Positions 13,402 to 21,283 are shown, numbered from the stretch's first letter. The stretch: DNA of 23,449 nucleotides from Bacillota bacterium (GCA_017936025.1 JAGBGL010000072.1:1-23449); one strand, 5' to 3'. A program made the numbers and translations. The notes: generated by a model from the sequence alone, not told the origin.

Positions 13402-14256
13402 TTATTTCTTGCCTTTGTTTTTCTGTTTGCCGCTCTGGTTTTTAGGTCTTGTTGTACCTTTATTGGATTTTTCAGGAGCTGCTTTTTTGGCAACTTTGTA
13501 TTTTCCGCCAGCTGCAGAGATCGGTCTTGGGCCTGCAACATGGTGAATGTTCAGTTCTTCTCTTCTCTCTTCTTCTTTTTCTTTAGCGCGTTTCGCATCG
13601 CGTTTTGCCTGCGCAGCTGCTTCTTTTTCTTTCTGTTTCTGGTCTTTAGCAACGATTTCTTCTACAGATTTGCCTGTACGTTTTGCTTCCTTGTAAGGAT
13701 TTACTGTATCGTGCTTACCTTTTTCTTCTTTTGCTTTTTTAGCATCATGCTGTGTGCTCTTCATGGAGAATACTACCATACCGCCCATCATTACGAACAT
13801 CAGCAGCATATTTACTGTCATTGTTCTTTTCTGGTTCTGAGTTTTGAAAGTTACTTTGTCAACCTCAGACAGTTTGTCTCCATTTGTCGCTTCGAAAGAT
13901 TTGTCGATTTTCAGAGTGTACTCTTTATCGCCTTCGATCTTAGCTTTGTTAGTGCTCAGTACCATCATCAGGCCTTCTTCGTCTTCACTGTAAACAACTT
14001 TGATCGGAACTTTCTTTCCGTCTTCGCTCTTCATAGTGATCGCCTCTTCATTGTTCTTACGAACTTTTTCGCTGGCTGGGTATACATCCTGGTCAAACCG
14101 GATCTTGATAGATAAGTTTTCTACGGATGTTCCTGTAGCTCCGTCTTCCGGATACTGTGATTTGATTTTTAATTCGCCGTCTCCCGCAAAACATGTTGCT
14201 GCTGACATCAGCATCATTACCAGTGTCACAAAGATGACTGCTGCTCTTCTTTTCAT
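13402..14256 (-). CDS. Exported Ig-like domain protein with one membrane helix and a lysine-rich cytoplasmic tail
   Basis: 284 residues from ATG 14256 (GGAGG 8 nt upstream; four-base ATGA overlap with tadA). Residues 1-24 are a signal peptide ending CFA. Residues about 27-140 resemble a bacterial Ig-like domain of the SbsA/Big_5 kind: QYPEDGATGTSVENLSIKI at the start, then YTLKIDKSFEATNGDKLSEV and a final TFK strand. A transmembrane helix follows at 146-165 (VNMLLMFVMMGGMVVFSM), and residues 166-284 are extremely rich in Lys, Glu, Ala and Arg, ending in a purely basic stretch. With the positive side inside, the Ig domain would be outside and the basic tail in the cytoplasm, where it could contact nucleic acid or other acidic partners. 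I do not recognise a named family for the whole protein. Translational coupling to tadA is clear. Confidence 0.8.
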   Translation of the reverse strand: MKRRAAVIFVTLVMMLMSAATCFAGDGELKIKSQYPEDGATGTSVENLSIKIRFDQDVYPASEKVRKNNEEAITMKSEDGKKVPIKVVYSEDEEGLMMVLSTNKAKIEGDKEYTLKIDKSFEATNGDKLSEVDKVTFKTQNQKRTMTVNMLLMFVMMGGMVVFSMKSTQHDAKKAKEEKGKHDTVNPYKEAKRTGKSVEEIVAKDQKQKEKEAAAQAKRDAKRAKEKEEERREELNIHHVAGPRPISAAGGKYKVAKKAAPEKSNKGTTRPKNQSGKQKNKGKK

Positions 14257-14720
14257 GATTCTCTTTCCTCCGACCTTTTCTTCCTTAATTCTCTGAAGAA
14301 TGCCTTCATTATATCCTGACATTCCTGCTGCATGATTCCAGTTTCAATTTCTACGTAGTGATTGAGACGTGGCTCCTGCGGTATGTTGAATACAGAGCCG
14401 CATGCGCCTCCCTTAGGGTCCATCGTACCTATGTAAAGATGTTCGATACGCGACCACACTATAGCGCCTGCACACATGCTGCACGGTTCTACCGTAACAT
14501 ACATGTCACATCCGATGAGTCTCCATCCGCCCAGATGCTGAGCCGCCTGTCTTAATGCGATCATTTCAGCATGGAGCGTCGGATCCTTCTGCGTTTCTGT
14601 TAAATTGTGTCCTCTTCCTATGATCTCGCCGTCTTTTACCACGACTGCGCCGACCGGCACTTCTCCAAGATCATAAGCCTTTTTCGCCTCTTCGAGGGCT
14701 TCCAACATATACTTTCTCAT
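14253..14720 (-). CDS. tadA: tRNA-specific adenosine deaminase
   Basis: Converts A34 of tRNA-Arg(ACG) to inosine. About 155 residues from ATG 14720, the usual TadA length. Zinc and catalytic motif HAEMIALRQAA (His50, Glu52) and PCSMCAGAI (Cys80, Cys83) are intact, and the N-terminus matches family members from LEALEEAKKAYDLGEVPVGAVVV onwards. The start is uncertain: there is no Shine-Dalgarno before 14720, nor before the alternatives at 14708 (next Met) or further upstream, and a good promoter predicts transcription beginning only about five bases before 14720. A leaderless or near-leaderless mRNA is therefore possible. Downstream gene is coupled by an ATGA overlap. Confidence 0.95.
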   Translation of the reverse strand: MRKYMLEALEEAKKAYDLGEVPVGAVVVKDGEIIGRGHNLTETQKDPTLHAEMIALRQAAQHLGGWRLIGCDMYVTVEPCSMCAGAIVWSRIEHLYIGTMDPKGGACGSVFNIPQEPRLNHYVEIETGIMQQECQDIMKAFFRELRKKRSEERES

Positions 14721-14730
14721 ATACCATACA

Positions 14731-14759
14731 ATGTTATCACATTTTTGACGGGGTATCAA
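14731..14759 (-). promoter_or_regulatory. Promoter of tadA
   Basis: On the - strand TTGATA (14759-14754) and TAACAT (14736-14731) are separated by 17 bp. The expected start point, about 14724, lies only four to five bases before the tadA ATG at 14720. Confidence 0.6.
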
Positions 14760-14781
14760 GATTTTTCTCATGGCAGAAGCC

Positions 14782-15618
14782 CTAAATTCCAACAATTTCT
14801 CCCGTTCTGCGCCGTACTGCTGTCAGCCAGTAGCCATGCATCGCCGACCCCCTGACCGGCTGCCACAGGCTGAACCCGGAAGCCCCTCCATCCGGCTGCT
14901 GTTCTTTTTCTCCGGTTCCCGGCACTCCCAGCAGCAGGTATTCATCATTATATGCAAAAATGAAATGCCCATTCTGTGTGATGCTGCCTTCCGCATCTAT
15001 TGAAGCTACCGGAAACGCGCCTGGCTCTTCTACTATCCGCCAGCTGTCTGCCATCCATGTTTCTTCGAACATCTGCATTTCCCTGAAACGCCGCCGCTCA
15101 GAAATCAGCCTTGCTGACATTTCACGGATATAAGTGCCGTAGTAATCGTTATATGAAAGAGCTTTCTTCTCTGCATGATGCCTGTGTCCTTCATCAGATG
15201 ACACGCCCTGCACCTCCCATTTCCGGTCCCAGTCGCCCTTCATGACCGGATGGTATGGTTCACTTGTCCTCTCCAGCGGAACCGCTGCCAGCATAAACAC
15301 AAAGAAATCTTCGATCCCATTCCCATGTCCGTCTATATCACCTTCCGGAAGCTCCCATTTTTCTTCCAGACGCCCGTCTTTATCCGCATGAAAATCCCCG
15401 AGGCTCCTGTGAAGACTGTGTCCACCTTTCAATCCCAGAAGCATCAGTCTGTATATGTATCGCCTCTTATCCAGCATCCTCAGCCCGCCGGCTTCTATAG
15501 AAATCATCACAGTCTCTGCCTGCTGACGCATAATGATCCTGCCGGCTGCCGGTATGGTTTTATCCACCGAAAACCTGCGGTTCTCCTCATGGAGTATTAT
15601 TTCTGCCATCTTGTCCAT
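14782..15618 (-). CDS. Uncharacterised soluble protein
   Basis: 278 residues from ATG 15618 (AAGGAGGGC upstream; longer open frame to 15762 has no ribosome site and overlaps the divergent gene). No signal peptide or membrane helix. The N-terminal half has alternating hydrophobic strands (TVMISIEAGGLRML, then IYRLMLLGLKGG) and a charged middle with SSDEGHRHHAEKKAL; the C-terminal half has HFIFAYNDEYLLLGVPG and ends HGYWLTAVRRRTGEIVGI. From memory the C-terminal part recalls uncharacterised Clostridia-specific proteins of the DUF6128 type, but I cannot confirm it. Divergent from the CvpA gene over a 73-base gap; upstream of tadA with no visible terminator in between. No function is proposed. 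Confidence 0.75.
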   Translation of the reverse strand: MDKMAEIILHEENRRFSVDKTIPAAGRIIMRQQAETVMISIEAGGLRMLDKRRYIYRLMLLGLKGGHSLHRSLGDFHADKDGRLEEKWELPEGDIDGHGNGIEDFFVFMLAAVPLERTSEPYHPVMKGDWDRKWEVQGVSSDEGHRHHAEKKALSYNDYYGTYIREMSARLISERRRFREMQMFEETWMADSWRIVEEPGAFPVASIDAEGSITQNGHFIFAYNDEYLLLGVPGTGEKEQQPDGGASGFSLWQPVRGSAMHGYWLTAVRRRTGEIVGI

Positions 15619-15691
15619 AAGCCGCCCTCCTTGCTTTTTCACTGCTTTTCTAGTAATATATGAGCAGTTTAAGAATTTATGTGGAGGATCT

Positions 15692-16321
15692 ATGATTTTT
15701 GACATTACTGTGGTTGTCATCCTTGTCGCATGCATGGTACTGGGCTTCCGCCGCGGATTCATCTATTCTTTTGTGAATACGCTGGGATGGATCGGCTCTA
15801 TCCTCGGAGCTTTTGTCGGCTGCCGCCTGCTGGCCGGGCAGCTCTCGATGCGTACTGATTTCGATGAAACCATTTACACTAAAATATATGAAAATATATC
15901 AGGTTCTTTTGAATCGGCCGCTACCAGTGCCGATACGCTGCCCCTGATACTAAACGAAACCATTGACACTGCTGCTGCCTCTGCCGCAGAAGTTCTCGCA
16001 CAGCGTCTGACGGATATGACGGTGCTGATCCTCAGCTTCCTGATAATTTTTATCGTTATCAAGCTGATCTGCTACCTGATAACAACAGCCCTGTCAAAGC
16101 GCCACAACGACGGTTTCATTGGTTTTTTCGACGGCCTGCTGGGTTTTATTGCAGGAAGCATAAAAGGGATCCTGATCGTCTTCCTTTTCCTTATGCTGCT
16201 GGTCCCAGGCCTTAATCTGATGTCACCGGAAAGCGCCGAGGTCGCTCTGCGCGGACTGGAGAACTCGCACATCGCAGGGACACTGTACGACGCAAATTTC
16301 CTGGTGCTGGTACTCTCTTAA
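15692..16321 (+). CDS. CvpA family membrane protein
   Basis: 209 residues. N-terminal FDITVVVILVACMVLGFRRG is the CvpA signature (first helix followed by a GxxRG turn), then NTLGWIGSILGAFVG, and two further hydrophobic segments in the C-terminal half around LILSFLIIFIVIKLI and GFFDGLLGFIAGSIKGILIV. The E. coli member is needed for colicin V production and has been linked to envelope homeostasis; in Firmicutes the role is unknown. ATG 15692 is chosen because GGAGGATC lies immediately upstream; an upstream in-frame extension runs antisense to the neighbouring gene. Followed by a terminator shared with the convergent sortase gene. Confidence 0.88.
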   Translation: MIFDITVVVILVACMVLGFRRGFIYSFVNTLGWIGSILGAFVGCRLLAGQLSMRTDFDETIYTKIYENISGSFESAATSADTLPLILNETIDTAAASAAEVLAQRLTDMTVLILSFLIIFIVIKLICYLITTALSKRHNDGFIGFFDGLLGFIAGSIKGILIVFLFLMLLVPGLNLMSPESAEVALRGLENSHIAGTLYDANFLVLVLS

Positions 16322-16335
16322 TATTTACATTAAAC

Positions 16336-16363
16336 AAGCCTGTGCATTTCTGCACAGGCTTTT
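16336..16363 (+). terminator. Terminator after the CvpA gene
   Basis: AAGCCTGTGCA and TGCACAGGCTT form a perfect 11-bp stem around TTTC, followed by TT. The - strand reading has TTGTTT after the stem, so it may also stop transcripts coming from the sortase gene. Confidence 0.88.
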
Positions 16364-16369
16364 ACTGTT

Positions 16370-17167
16370 TTATTTTATTCTTTTTGCCACTACTACAAAA
16401 CGGCCTTTTCCGTCACCGACATGATAATTACATGTGGAAAGTGTTATAACCTGCTCTCCGTAGCGGACCTCAACTCCGGTATCATATTCCGACAGGCGTT
16501 TTACTCCTGTTATATACTCGTTGAGCTGAGCCTCTGTTGTAATTCCCGGATACTGATAATATTTGAACACATTATCCTCTGAACTATATATCTGTGTATA
16601 GAACGCCGCTACGACTTCATACGTCCCCTGTCCGCCTTTGTAGATCGTATCGAATTTTATGTATTTGTGCTTCTTATAAAACTCATAGTCCGCATATTTT
16701 ACGAGGTCTTTAAACATAGTCCCGTCTTTCATATGATGACCATATATAGTCCAGTTACATGTTGGAATGAAAATGTCACTCATTGCATCCATGAACGGAG
16801 TCCCGGATACGCTGTATTCTTTCTTGAAATTTCTTCTCAGATAGAATTCCGGATCGTTCTGGGTCTGCATTACAGGATAGTTGATGCGGGTGCCCTTGAT
16901 CTTTATCCAGCCTATTATGTCCGGATTCGCAGTATACAGACCTGCATATTTGCCTATCACGATACCTTTATCGGTCTGCAGATCTTCCGCCTGAATATTG
17001 ACCGGTTCCAGATCCGTAAGCGCCTTCTGTGCTCTCCAGCCCTCAATGTAGTGGTTGGCCAGTACCCCCGCTGCTCCTACGAACACCATCATTGCAATTA
17101 CAAAGATGATCTTCCTCGGCAGACTCATTTTTTCTCTCTTTCCTTTTTTTACCTTTTTATTTCTCAT
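16370..17167 (-). CDS. srtB: Class B sortase
   Basis: Membrane-anchored cysteine transpeptidase that attaches surface proteins to the cell wall. 265 residues: basic N-terminus, membrane helix about 19-38, then the SrtB domain with DIIGWIKIKGTRINYPVMQ, NDPEFYLRRNFKKEYS, IYGHHM (catalytic His144), TLSTC (Cys246) and GRFVVVAKR (Arg256). The class B-specific insertion between the His and the Cys is present. Start at 17167 lies two bases after the stop of the ACT gene; it has no strong ribosome binding site, and an alternative start at 17128 (MSLPRK) follows a purine-rich stretch. No sorting-signal substrate is encoded in the window, so its target is unknown. Co-transcription with the ior operon is suggested by the spacing. 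Confidence 0.92.
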   Translation of the reverse strand: MRNKKVKKGKREKMSLPRKIIFVIAMMVFVGAAGVLANHYIEGWRAQKALTDLEPVNIQAEDLQTDKGIVIGKYAGLYTANPDIIGWIKIKGTRINYPVMQTQNDPEFYLRRNFKKEYSVSGTPFMDAMSDIFIPTCNWTIYGHHMKDGTMFKDLVKYADYEFYKKHKYIKFDTIYKGGQGTYEVVAAFYTQIYSSEDNVFKYYQYPGITTEAQLNEYITGVKRLSEYDTGVEVRYGEQVITLSTCNYHVGDGKGRFVVVAKRIK

Positions 17168-17169
17168 TT

Positions 17170-17592
17170 CTACAATTCAGTTGCCTTGTACAGTTTTACT
17201 CCGTTTGCTCCCAGTATATCGATAACTTTACCCGGCTCTTCCACTTTCAGAACGATCATTGCAGTATCTTTCTTTGAGTGGATAGTTGAATATACGTAAT
17301 TCACATTGATGCCTTCTTTAGCCAGAATTTCCAGCACATCGGCAAATCCGCCGGGCCTGTCGTTCAGCTCCACAGCAACCACATCTGTTATGGAAGCAAT
17401 AAAGCCTTTTCCTTTCAGTATAGCGACTGCATTTTCAGGATCCTCAACGATTACTCTAAGTATACCAAAATCTGCAGTTTCCGCAATACTCATTGCTTTT
17501 AAGTCGACATTATTATCTGCCAGCAGTCTTGTGATTTCTGCCAGTCTTCCTTTTGTATTTTCTAAAAATACGGATACCTGTTTAATAAACAT
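17170..17592 (-). CDS. Tandem ACT domain protein linked to PaaK/IorAB
   Basis: 140 residues made of two ACT domains (about 1-68 and 70-140): FIKQVSVFLENTKGRLAEI begins the first and VELNDRPGGFADVLEILAK the second, each with the glycine turn where amino acids bind in this fold. Stand-alone double-ACT proteins of this kind commonly sit beside phenylacetate-CoA ligase and indolepyruvate oxidoreductase genes in anaerobes and archaea, which suggests a role as an aromatic amino acid sensor acting on one of those enzymes; no biochemical role is established that I can name. GGAGGATG precedes ATG 17592, 16 bases after paaK. Ligand is inferred from context. Confidence 0.88.
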   Translation of the reverse strand: MFIKQVSVFLENTKGRLAEITRLLADNNVDLKAMSIAETADFGILRVIVEDPENAVAILKGKGFIASITDVVAVELNDRPGGFADVLEILAKEGINVNYVYSTIHSKKDTAMIVLKVEEPGKVIDILGANGVKLYKATEL

Positions 17593-17608
17593 ATTACATC
17601 CTCCTACA

Positions 17609-18910
17609 CTACAGATTTCTTGTGTCTTCTACACGTTTTGCCTTACCTTCACTTCTTGGCAGTGTTCCAGGGTTCAGCAGGCGGATCTTGCATCCGATTC
17701 CGAGAATGCTTCTCAGTTCACGGTCGATGTCGGCCTTCAGTGCTTCAACATATTTGATATCATCGATAGCCAGTCCATCCGCCAGTTCTACTGCCAGTTC
17801 AAATGTATCTTTATTGTCTTCTCTGCCTACATACAGTTTGTAGTTCATAGTCAGTTTGTTTTCGAATCTTGCGATTACTGTTTCAACCTGGGATGGGAAT
17901 ACATTTACACCTCTGATGATCAGCATATCGTCTGTACGTCCGAATACGCGGCTCATTCTTGTAGTCGTTCTTCCGCATGCACAAGGTTCATGAGTAATGT
18001 AGCATATGTCTCTCGTTCTGTAACGGATCATAGGCATTCCTTCCTTGCCGATAGTTGTAATTACCAGCTCGCCTTTTTCTCCGTCAGGGACAGGCTCAAG
18101 CGTATCAGGATCCAGTACTTCCACATAGAAGTAATCGTCCTGGATATGCATGCCTGCATTTTCATCACAGCTTGCAGAAACCCCAGGCCCCATAATTTCG
18201 GAAAGTCCGTAAATATCGTGAGCTTTCAGACCCAGTCTCTTTTCGATTTCCCAGCGCATGCCTTCAGTCCAAGGCTCTGCACCGAACACTCCGCCTGTCA
18301 GGTGAAGATTTTCCGGTTTAAGACCTGCATGTTCAGCAGCTTCTGCCAGAGTAAGCGCATAGGAAGGTGTGCAGCAGAGAATGTTAGTTTTCATGTCCTG
18401 CATGAACATCAGCTGCTTCTGAGTGTTTCCGCTGGACATAGGAATTACCATACATCCCATTTTTTCTGCACCGATATGTGCACCAAGACCGCCTGTAAAC
18501 AGACCGTATCCATATGCTACCTGCACCACGGAATCCTGATCTGCACCTGCCATTGCCAGACATCTTGCCACACATTCGCCCCACATTTCGAGGTCATTTC
18601 TGGTATATCCTGCAATTTTAGGCTTTCCAGTAGTTCCGGATGATGCATGTACACGAACGATATCATGCTTATCTACTGCCCACATTCCTGTAGGATAGTT
18701 TTCTGCCAGATCATCTTTCGTAACAAACGGCAGCTTTGTGATGTCTGCCAGAGTCTGGATATCTTCAGGTTTTACACCTGCTGCTTCCATTTTCTTTCTG
18801 TACGGCATCTGGTTTTCATAAGCATGAGCTACAACTTTCTTCAGTTTTTCCAGCTGAATTTTTTCAATTTCTGAACGGTCCGCGCATTCAATTGCTTCAT
18901 TCCAAATCAT
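17609..18910 (-). CDS. paaK: Phenylacetate-CoA ligase (aryl-CoA ligase)
   Basis: AMP-forming ligase activating phenylacetate or related arylacetates to their CoA thioesters. 433 residues, normal PaaK length. ATP-binding loop SSGTTGKP at 90-97, GYGLFTGG, then YGLSEIMGPGVSASC, the hinge region RYRTRDICYI, a zinc-like CACGRT segment, GRTDDMLIIRGVNVFPSQVE and the C-terminal catalytic-lysine region EGKAKRVEDTR. AGGAGGC precedes ATG 18910. Lying between iorB and the ACT gene, it probably supplies arylacetyl-CoA for reductive carboxylation by IorAB (aryl acid salvage) or takes the product of the oxidative direction; sequence does not decide the direction. Confidence 0.95.
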   Translation of the reverse strand: MIWNEAIECADRSEIEKIQLEKLKKVVAHAYENQMPYRKKMEAAGVKPEDIQTLADITKLPFVTKDDLAENYPTGMWAVDKHDIVRVHASSGTTGKPKIAGYTRNDLEMWGECVARCLAMAGADQDSVVQVAYGYGLFTGGLGAHIGAEKMGCMVIPMSSGNTQKQLMFMQDMKTNILCCTPSYALTLAEAAEHAGLKPENLHLTGGVFGAEPWTEGMRWEIEKRLGLKAHDIYGLSEIMGPGVSASCDENAGMHIQDDYFYVEVLDPDTLEPVPDGEKGELVITTIGKEGMPMIRYRTRDICYITHEPCACGRTTTRMSRVFGRTDDMLIIRGVNVFPSQVETVIARFENKLTMNYKLYVGREDNKDTFELAVELADGLAIDDIKYVEALKADIDRELRSILGIGCKIRLLNPGTLPRSEGKAKRVEDTRNL

Positions 18911-18938
18911 GGTAAGCCTCCTGTATCAATTGTTATAT

Positions 18939-19514
18939 TTAAGCGTTATACCCTTTTTCAAACGCTATTTTATTAAGTTCTACGAACTTAGGTTTGACAG
19001 TCGTTTCGATCTGTCTTATCCAAGTCTCTTTATCAAACGGCAGTTTCTGTGCCATTGCTCCCAGCAGAACTGTGTTAACAGCTTTCGCACTGCCGCATTC
19101 TTCTGCGATTTCAAGTGCATCGATCGCTGTCACATCGGATGCATTTGCCTTCAGGAACTCAACGATTTCTGCAGGATATTCCGCAGCGCCGATAGTTACC
19201 GGCATAGGCATGATCTGCTGTGTATTAACGAAGAACGCTCCGCCTTTCTTCAGGTAGGATATCCATCTGTATGCTTCCAGTTCTTCGAAAGCCACGATAA
19301 TATCAGCTCCGCCCTCTTCAATCAGCGGAGAGTGCACTTCGTTTTCACTGATTCTTACATGTGTTACTACACTGCCGCCTCTCTGGGACATGCCGTGTAC
19401 CTCTGCAAGTTTTACATCCAGCCCTTCTTCAAGAGCGATTTTTCCTAAGATTACACTGGCCAGCAGTGTTCCCTGGCCGCCTACACCTACGATGAGAATA
19501 TTGATATCTTTCAT
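18939..19514 (-). CDS. iorB: Indolepyruvate ferredoxin oxidoreductase, beta subunit
   Basis: 191 residues. The gamma-type 2-oxoacid oxidoreductase fold is shown by NILIVGVGGQGTLLAS at the N-terminus, EVHGMSQRGGSVVTHVR and DIIVAFEELEAYRW. With IorA it interconverts arylpyruvates (indolepyruvate, phenylpyruvate, 4-hydroxyphenylpyruvate) and arylacetyl-CoA plus CO2, exchanging electrons with ferredoxin in the cytosol. It starts one base after the iorA stop and uses the GAGGGGGT within the iorA 3' end as ribosome binding site, so expression is tightly coupled. Ends 28 bases before paaK. Confidence 0.95.
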   Translation of the reverse strand: MKDINILIVGVGGQGTLLASVILGKIALEEGLDVKLAEVHGMSQRGGSVVTHVRISENEVHSPLIEEGGADIIVAFEELEAYRWISYLKKGGAFFVNTQQIMPMPVTIGAAEYPAEIVEFLKANASDVTAIDALEIAEECGSAKAVNTVLLGAMAQKLPFDKETWIRQIETTVKPKFVELNKIAFEKGYNA

Positions 19515-19515
19515 G

Positions 19516-21243
19516 CTACTTTACCCCCTCTTCATTGGCGTCGAACGGACATACTGTCTTGCACAGTCCACATCCTACGCAGCTGGATTTTACGATCACG
19601 GGTCTGCCGTCTGCCATTTCGATTCCAGGGCAGCCCAGCTTCATGCACATTTTGCAGTTCCTGCATTTGTCTGTGATTGTATGAGGGATCATCGGCTGTT
19701 TAACGATCAGCGCGCATGGTCTCTTAGTAATGATAACTGAAAGTTCTTCTCTCGCAGTTTCTTCTTTTACGATTCTTTCTACTTCAGGCAGGTCGAACGG
19801 ATCAACTTCCACGACATGTTTTACGCCGCAGGCTCTTGCCATAGTTGCGATGTCCAGTGCAGGAGCTTCTTCGCCTTTGGCATTTCTGCCGCTGGCAGGA
19901 TTCTGCTGGTGGCCTGTCATGCCTGTGATACGGTTGTCCAGGACGATAACCGTTCCTGTAGACTGGTTATAATGCATGTTTACAAGTCCTGTAATGCCGG
20001 AGTGGAAGAATGTGGAGTCACCCAGTACTGCGACTGTGTTTCTCACTGCATCTGTTCCTCTTGCCTTTTCAAAACCGTGAGCCATCGTAATGGAAGCGCC
20101 CATGCACAGGCAGGCATCCATAGCAGAAGTCGGCGGAAGAGATCCCAGAGTATAGCAGCCGATATCTCCGATGACTGTAGTTTTCAGTTTGTTGAGTATG
20201 TAGAACAGTCCTCTGTGAGGGCAGCCTGCACACATCAGAGGAGGTCTTCCTACTGCTTCAGGAGCAGCTGCATGTTCAGGTTTTTCACCTGTGAAAGCTT
20301 CTCTGATCATGTTCGCAGAATATTCGCCCTGGATAGTGAACATGTCTTTTCCTTTAGCATCGATGCCCATTGCACGGATCTGCTCTTCAAAGAAAGGATT
20401 TCCCTCTTCGATAACATAAACCTGCTCAACCTGTGCCGCAAAATCTTCGATCAGTTTTTTCGGCAGCGGATTGATGATACCCATTTTCAGTACAGAAGCA
20501 TCAGGCAGCGCCTCTTTAACGTACTGGTAGCAGATACCGCTTGTAATGATACCGATTTTTTTATCATTGATTTCCATCTTGTTGATTGCGAAATCTGCGG
20601 AATCTTCCTGGATCTGATTCAGTCGTTTTTCCTGTGCAACATGCAGCTTTTTAGCCATAGCAGGCATCGCTACATATTTCTGTATATTTTTAACATATGG
20701 AATCACTTCGCGTTCTTCTCTGTCAACCAGCGTTACGATACCTCTAGAGTGAGAAACTCTTGTGTTGGATCTCATCAGAACGACAGTATCGTATTTTTCA
20801 CTCAACTCATATGCAAATTTCATATAGTCCTTGCATTCCTGAGCATTGGCCGGTTCCAGGACAGGAACTCCCGCACCTCTTCCGTGGTATCTGGAATCCT
20901 GTTCATTCTGGCTGGAATGACATCCGTTATCGTCAGCCACCAGCACAACCAGTCCGCCGGTAACTCCTGTGTACGCCGCTGTAAAGAACGGGTCTGCCGC
21001 AACGTTCAGACCCACATGCTTCATGCAGGACAGCGCTCTTGCTCCGCCGATGGAAGCTCCCACTGCAACTTCTGTTCCGACTTTTTCATTCGGAGCCCAT
21101 TCAACATGTATTTCATCATACTGGGTTGCAGCCTCAGTTACTTCTGTACTTGGTGTTCCAGGGTAAGAAGATATAACCTTAACACCTGCTTCGTAAGCCC
21201 CTCTGGCGAAGGCTTCGTTTCCTAACATAATTCTTTTTTCCAT
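19516..21243 (-). CDS. iorA: Indolepyruvate ferredoxin oxidoreductase, alpha subunit
   Basis: 575 residues. N-terminal domain with ISSYPGTPSTEVTE and EWAPNEKVGTEVAVGASIGGAR, then the central part, CAGCPHRGLFY and the thiamine pyrophosphate region GDIGCYTLGSLPP through GDSTFFHSGI and NRITGMTGHQQNP, and a C-terminal two-cluster ferredoxin domain (CRNCKMCMKLGCPG, then SSCVGCGLCKTVCPF) that would bind two 4Fe-4S clusters. First gene of the operon iorA-iorB-paaK-ACT. GAGGAAG lies before ATG 21243, and a good promoter with a palindromic upstream site is visible at 21284-21339. In archaea and rumen anaerobes this enzyme also works in the carboxylating direction to make aromatic amino acids from arylacetates. 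Confidence 0.96.
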   Translation of the reverse strand: MEKRIMLGNEAFARGAYEAGVKVISSYPGTPSTEVTEAATQYDEIHVEWAPNEKVGTEVAVGASIGGARALSCMKHVGLNVAADPFFTAAYTGVTGGLVVLVADDNGCHSSQNEQDSRYHGRGAGVPVLEPANAQECKDYMKFAYELSEKYDTVVLMRSNTRVSHSRGIVTLVDREEREVIPYVKNIQKYVAMPAMAKKLHVAQEKRLNQIQEDSADFAINKMEINDKKIGIITSGICYQYVKEALPDASVLKMGIINPLPKKLIEDFAAQVEQVYVIEEGNPFFEEQIRAMGIDAKGKDMFTIQGEYSANMIREAFTGEKPEHAAAPEAVGRPPLMCAGCPHRGLFYILNKLKTTVIGDIGCYTLGSLPPTSAMDACLCMGASITMAHGFEKARGTDAVRNTVAVLGDSTFFHSGITGLVNMHYNQSTGTVIVLDNRITGMTGHQQNPASGRNAKGEEAPALDIATMARACGVKHVVEVDPFDLPEVERIVKEETAREELSVIITKRPCALIVKQPMIPHTITDKCRNCKMCMKLGCPGIEMADGRPVIVKSSCVGCGLCKTVCPFDANEEGVK

Positions 21244-21255
21244 ATTAACTTCCTC

Positions 21256-21271
21256 TTTTATCTAGATAAAA
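21256..21271. promoter_or_regulatory. 16-bp perfect palindrome in the iorA 5' leader
   Basis: TTTTATCTAGATAAAA lies between the predicted transcription start (about 21277) and the iorA Shine-Dalgarno (GAGGAAG, 21255-21249). It could be a repressor site or a weak hairpin next to the ribosome site. Confidence 0.45.
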
Positions 21272-21283
21272 TGCTATGGTCTA

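Noticed and set aside
16342..16355. GTGCA-N4-TGCAC, similar to the aro/ior operator
   Set aside because: The spacing is four rather than three bases and the element is the upper stem and loop of the terminator after the CvpA gene.
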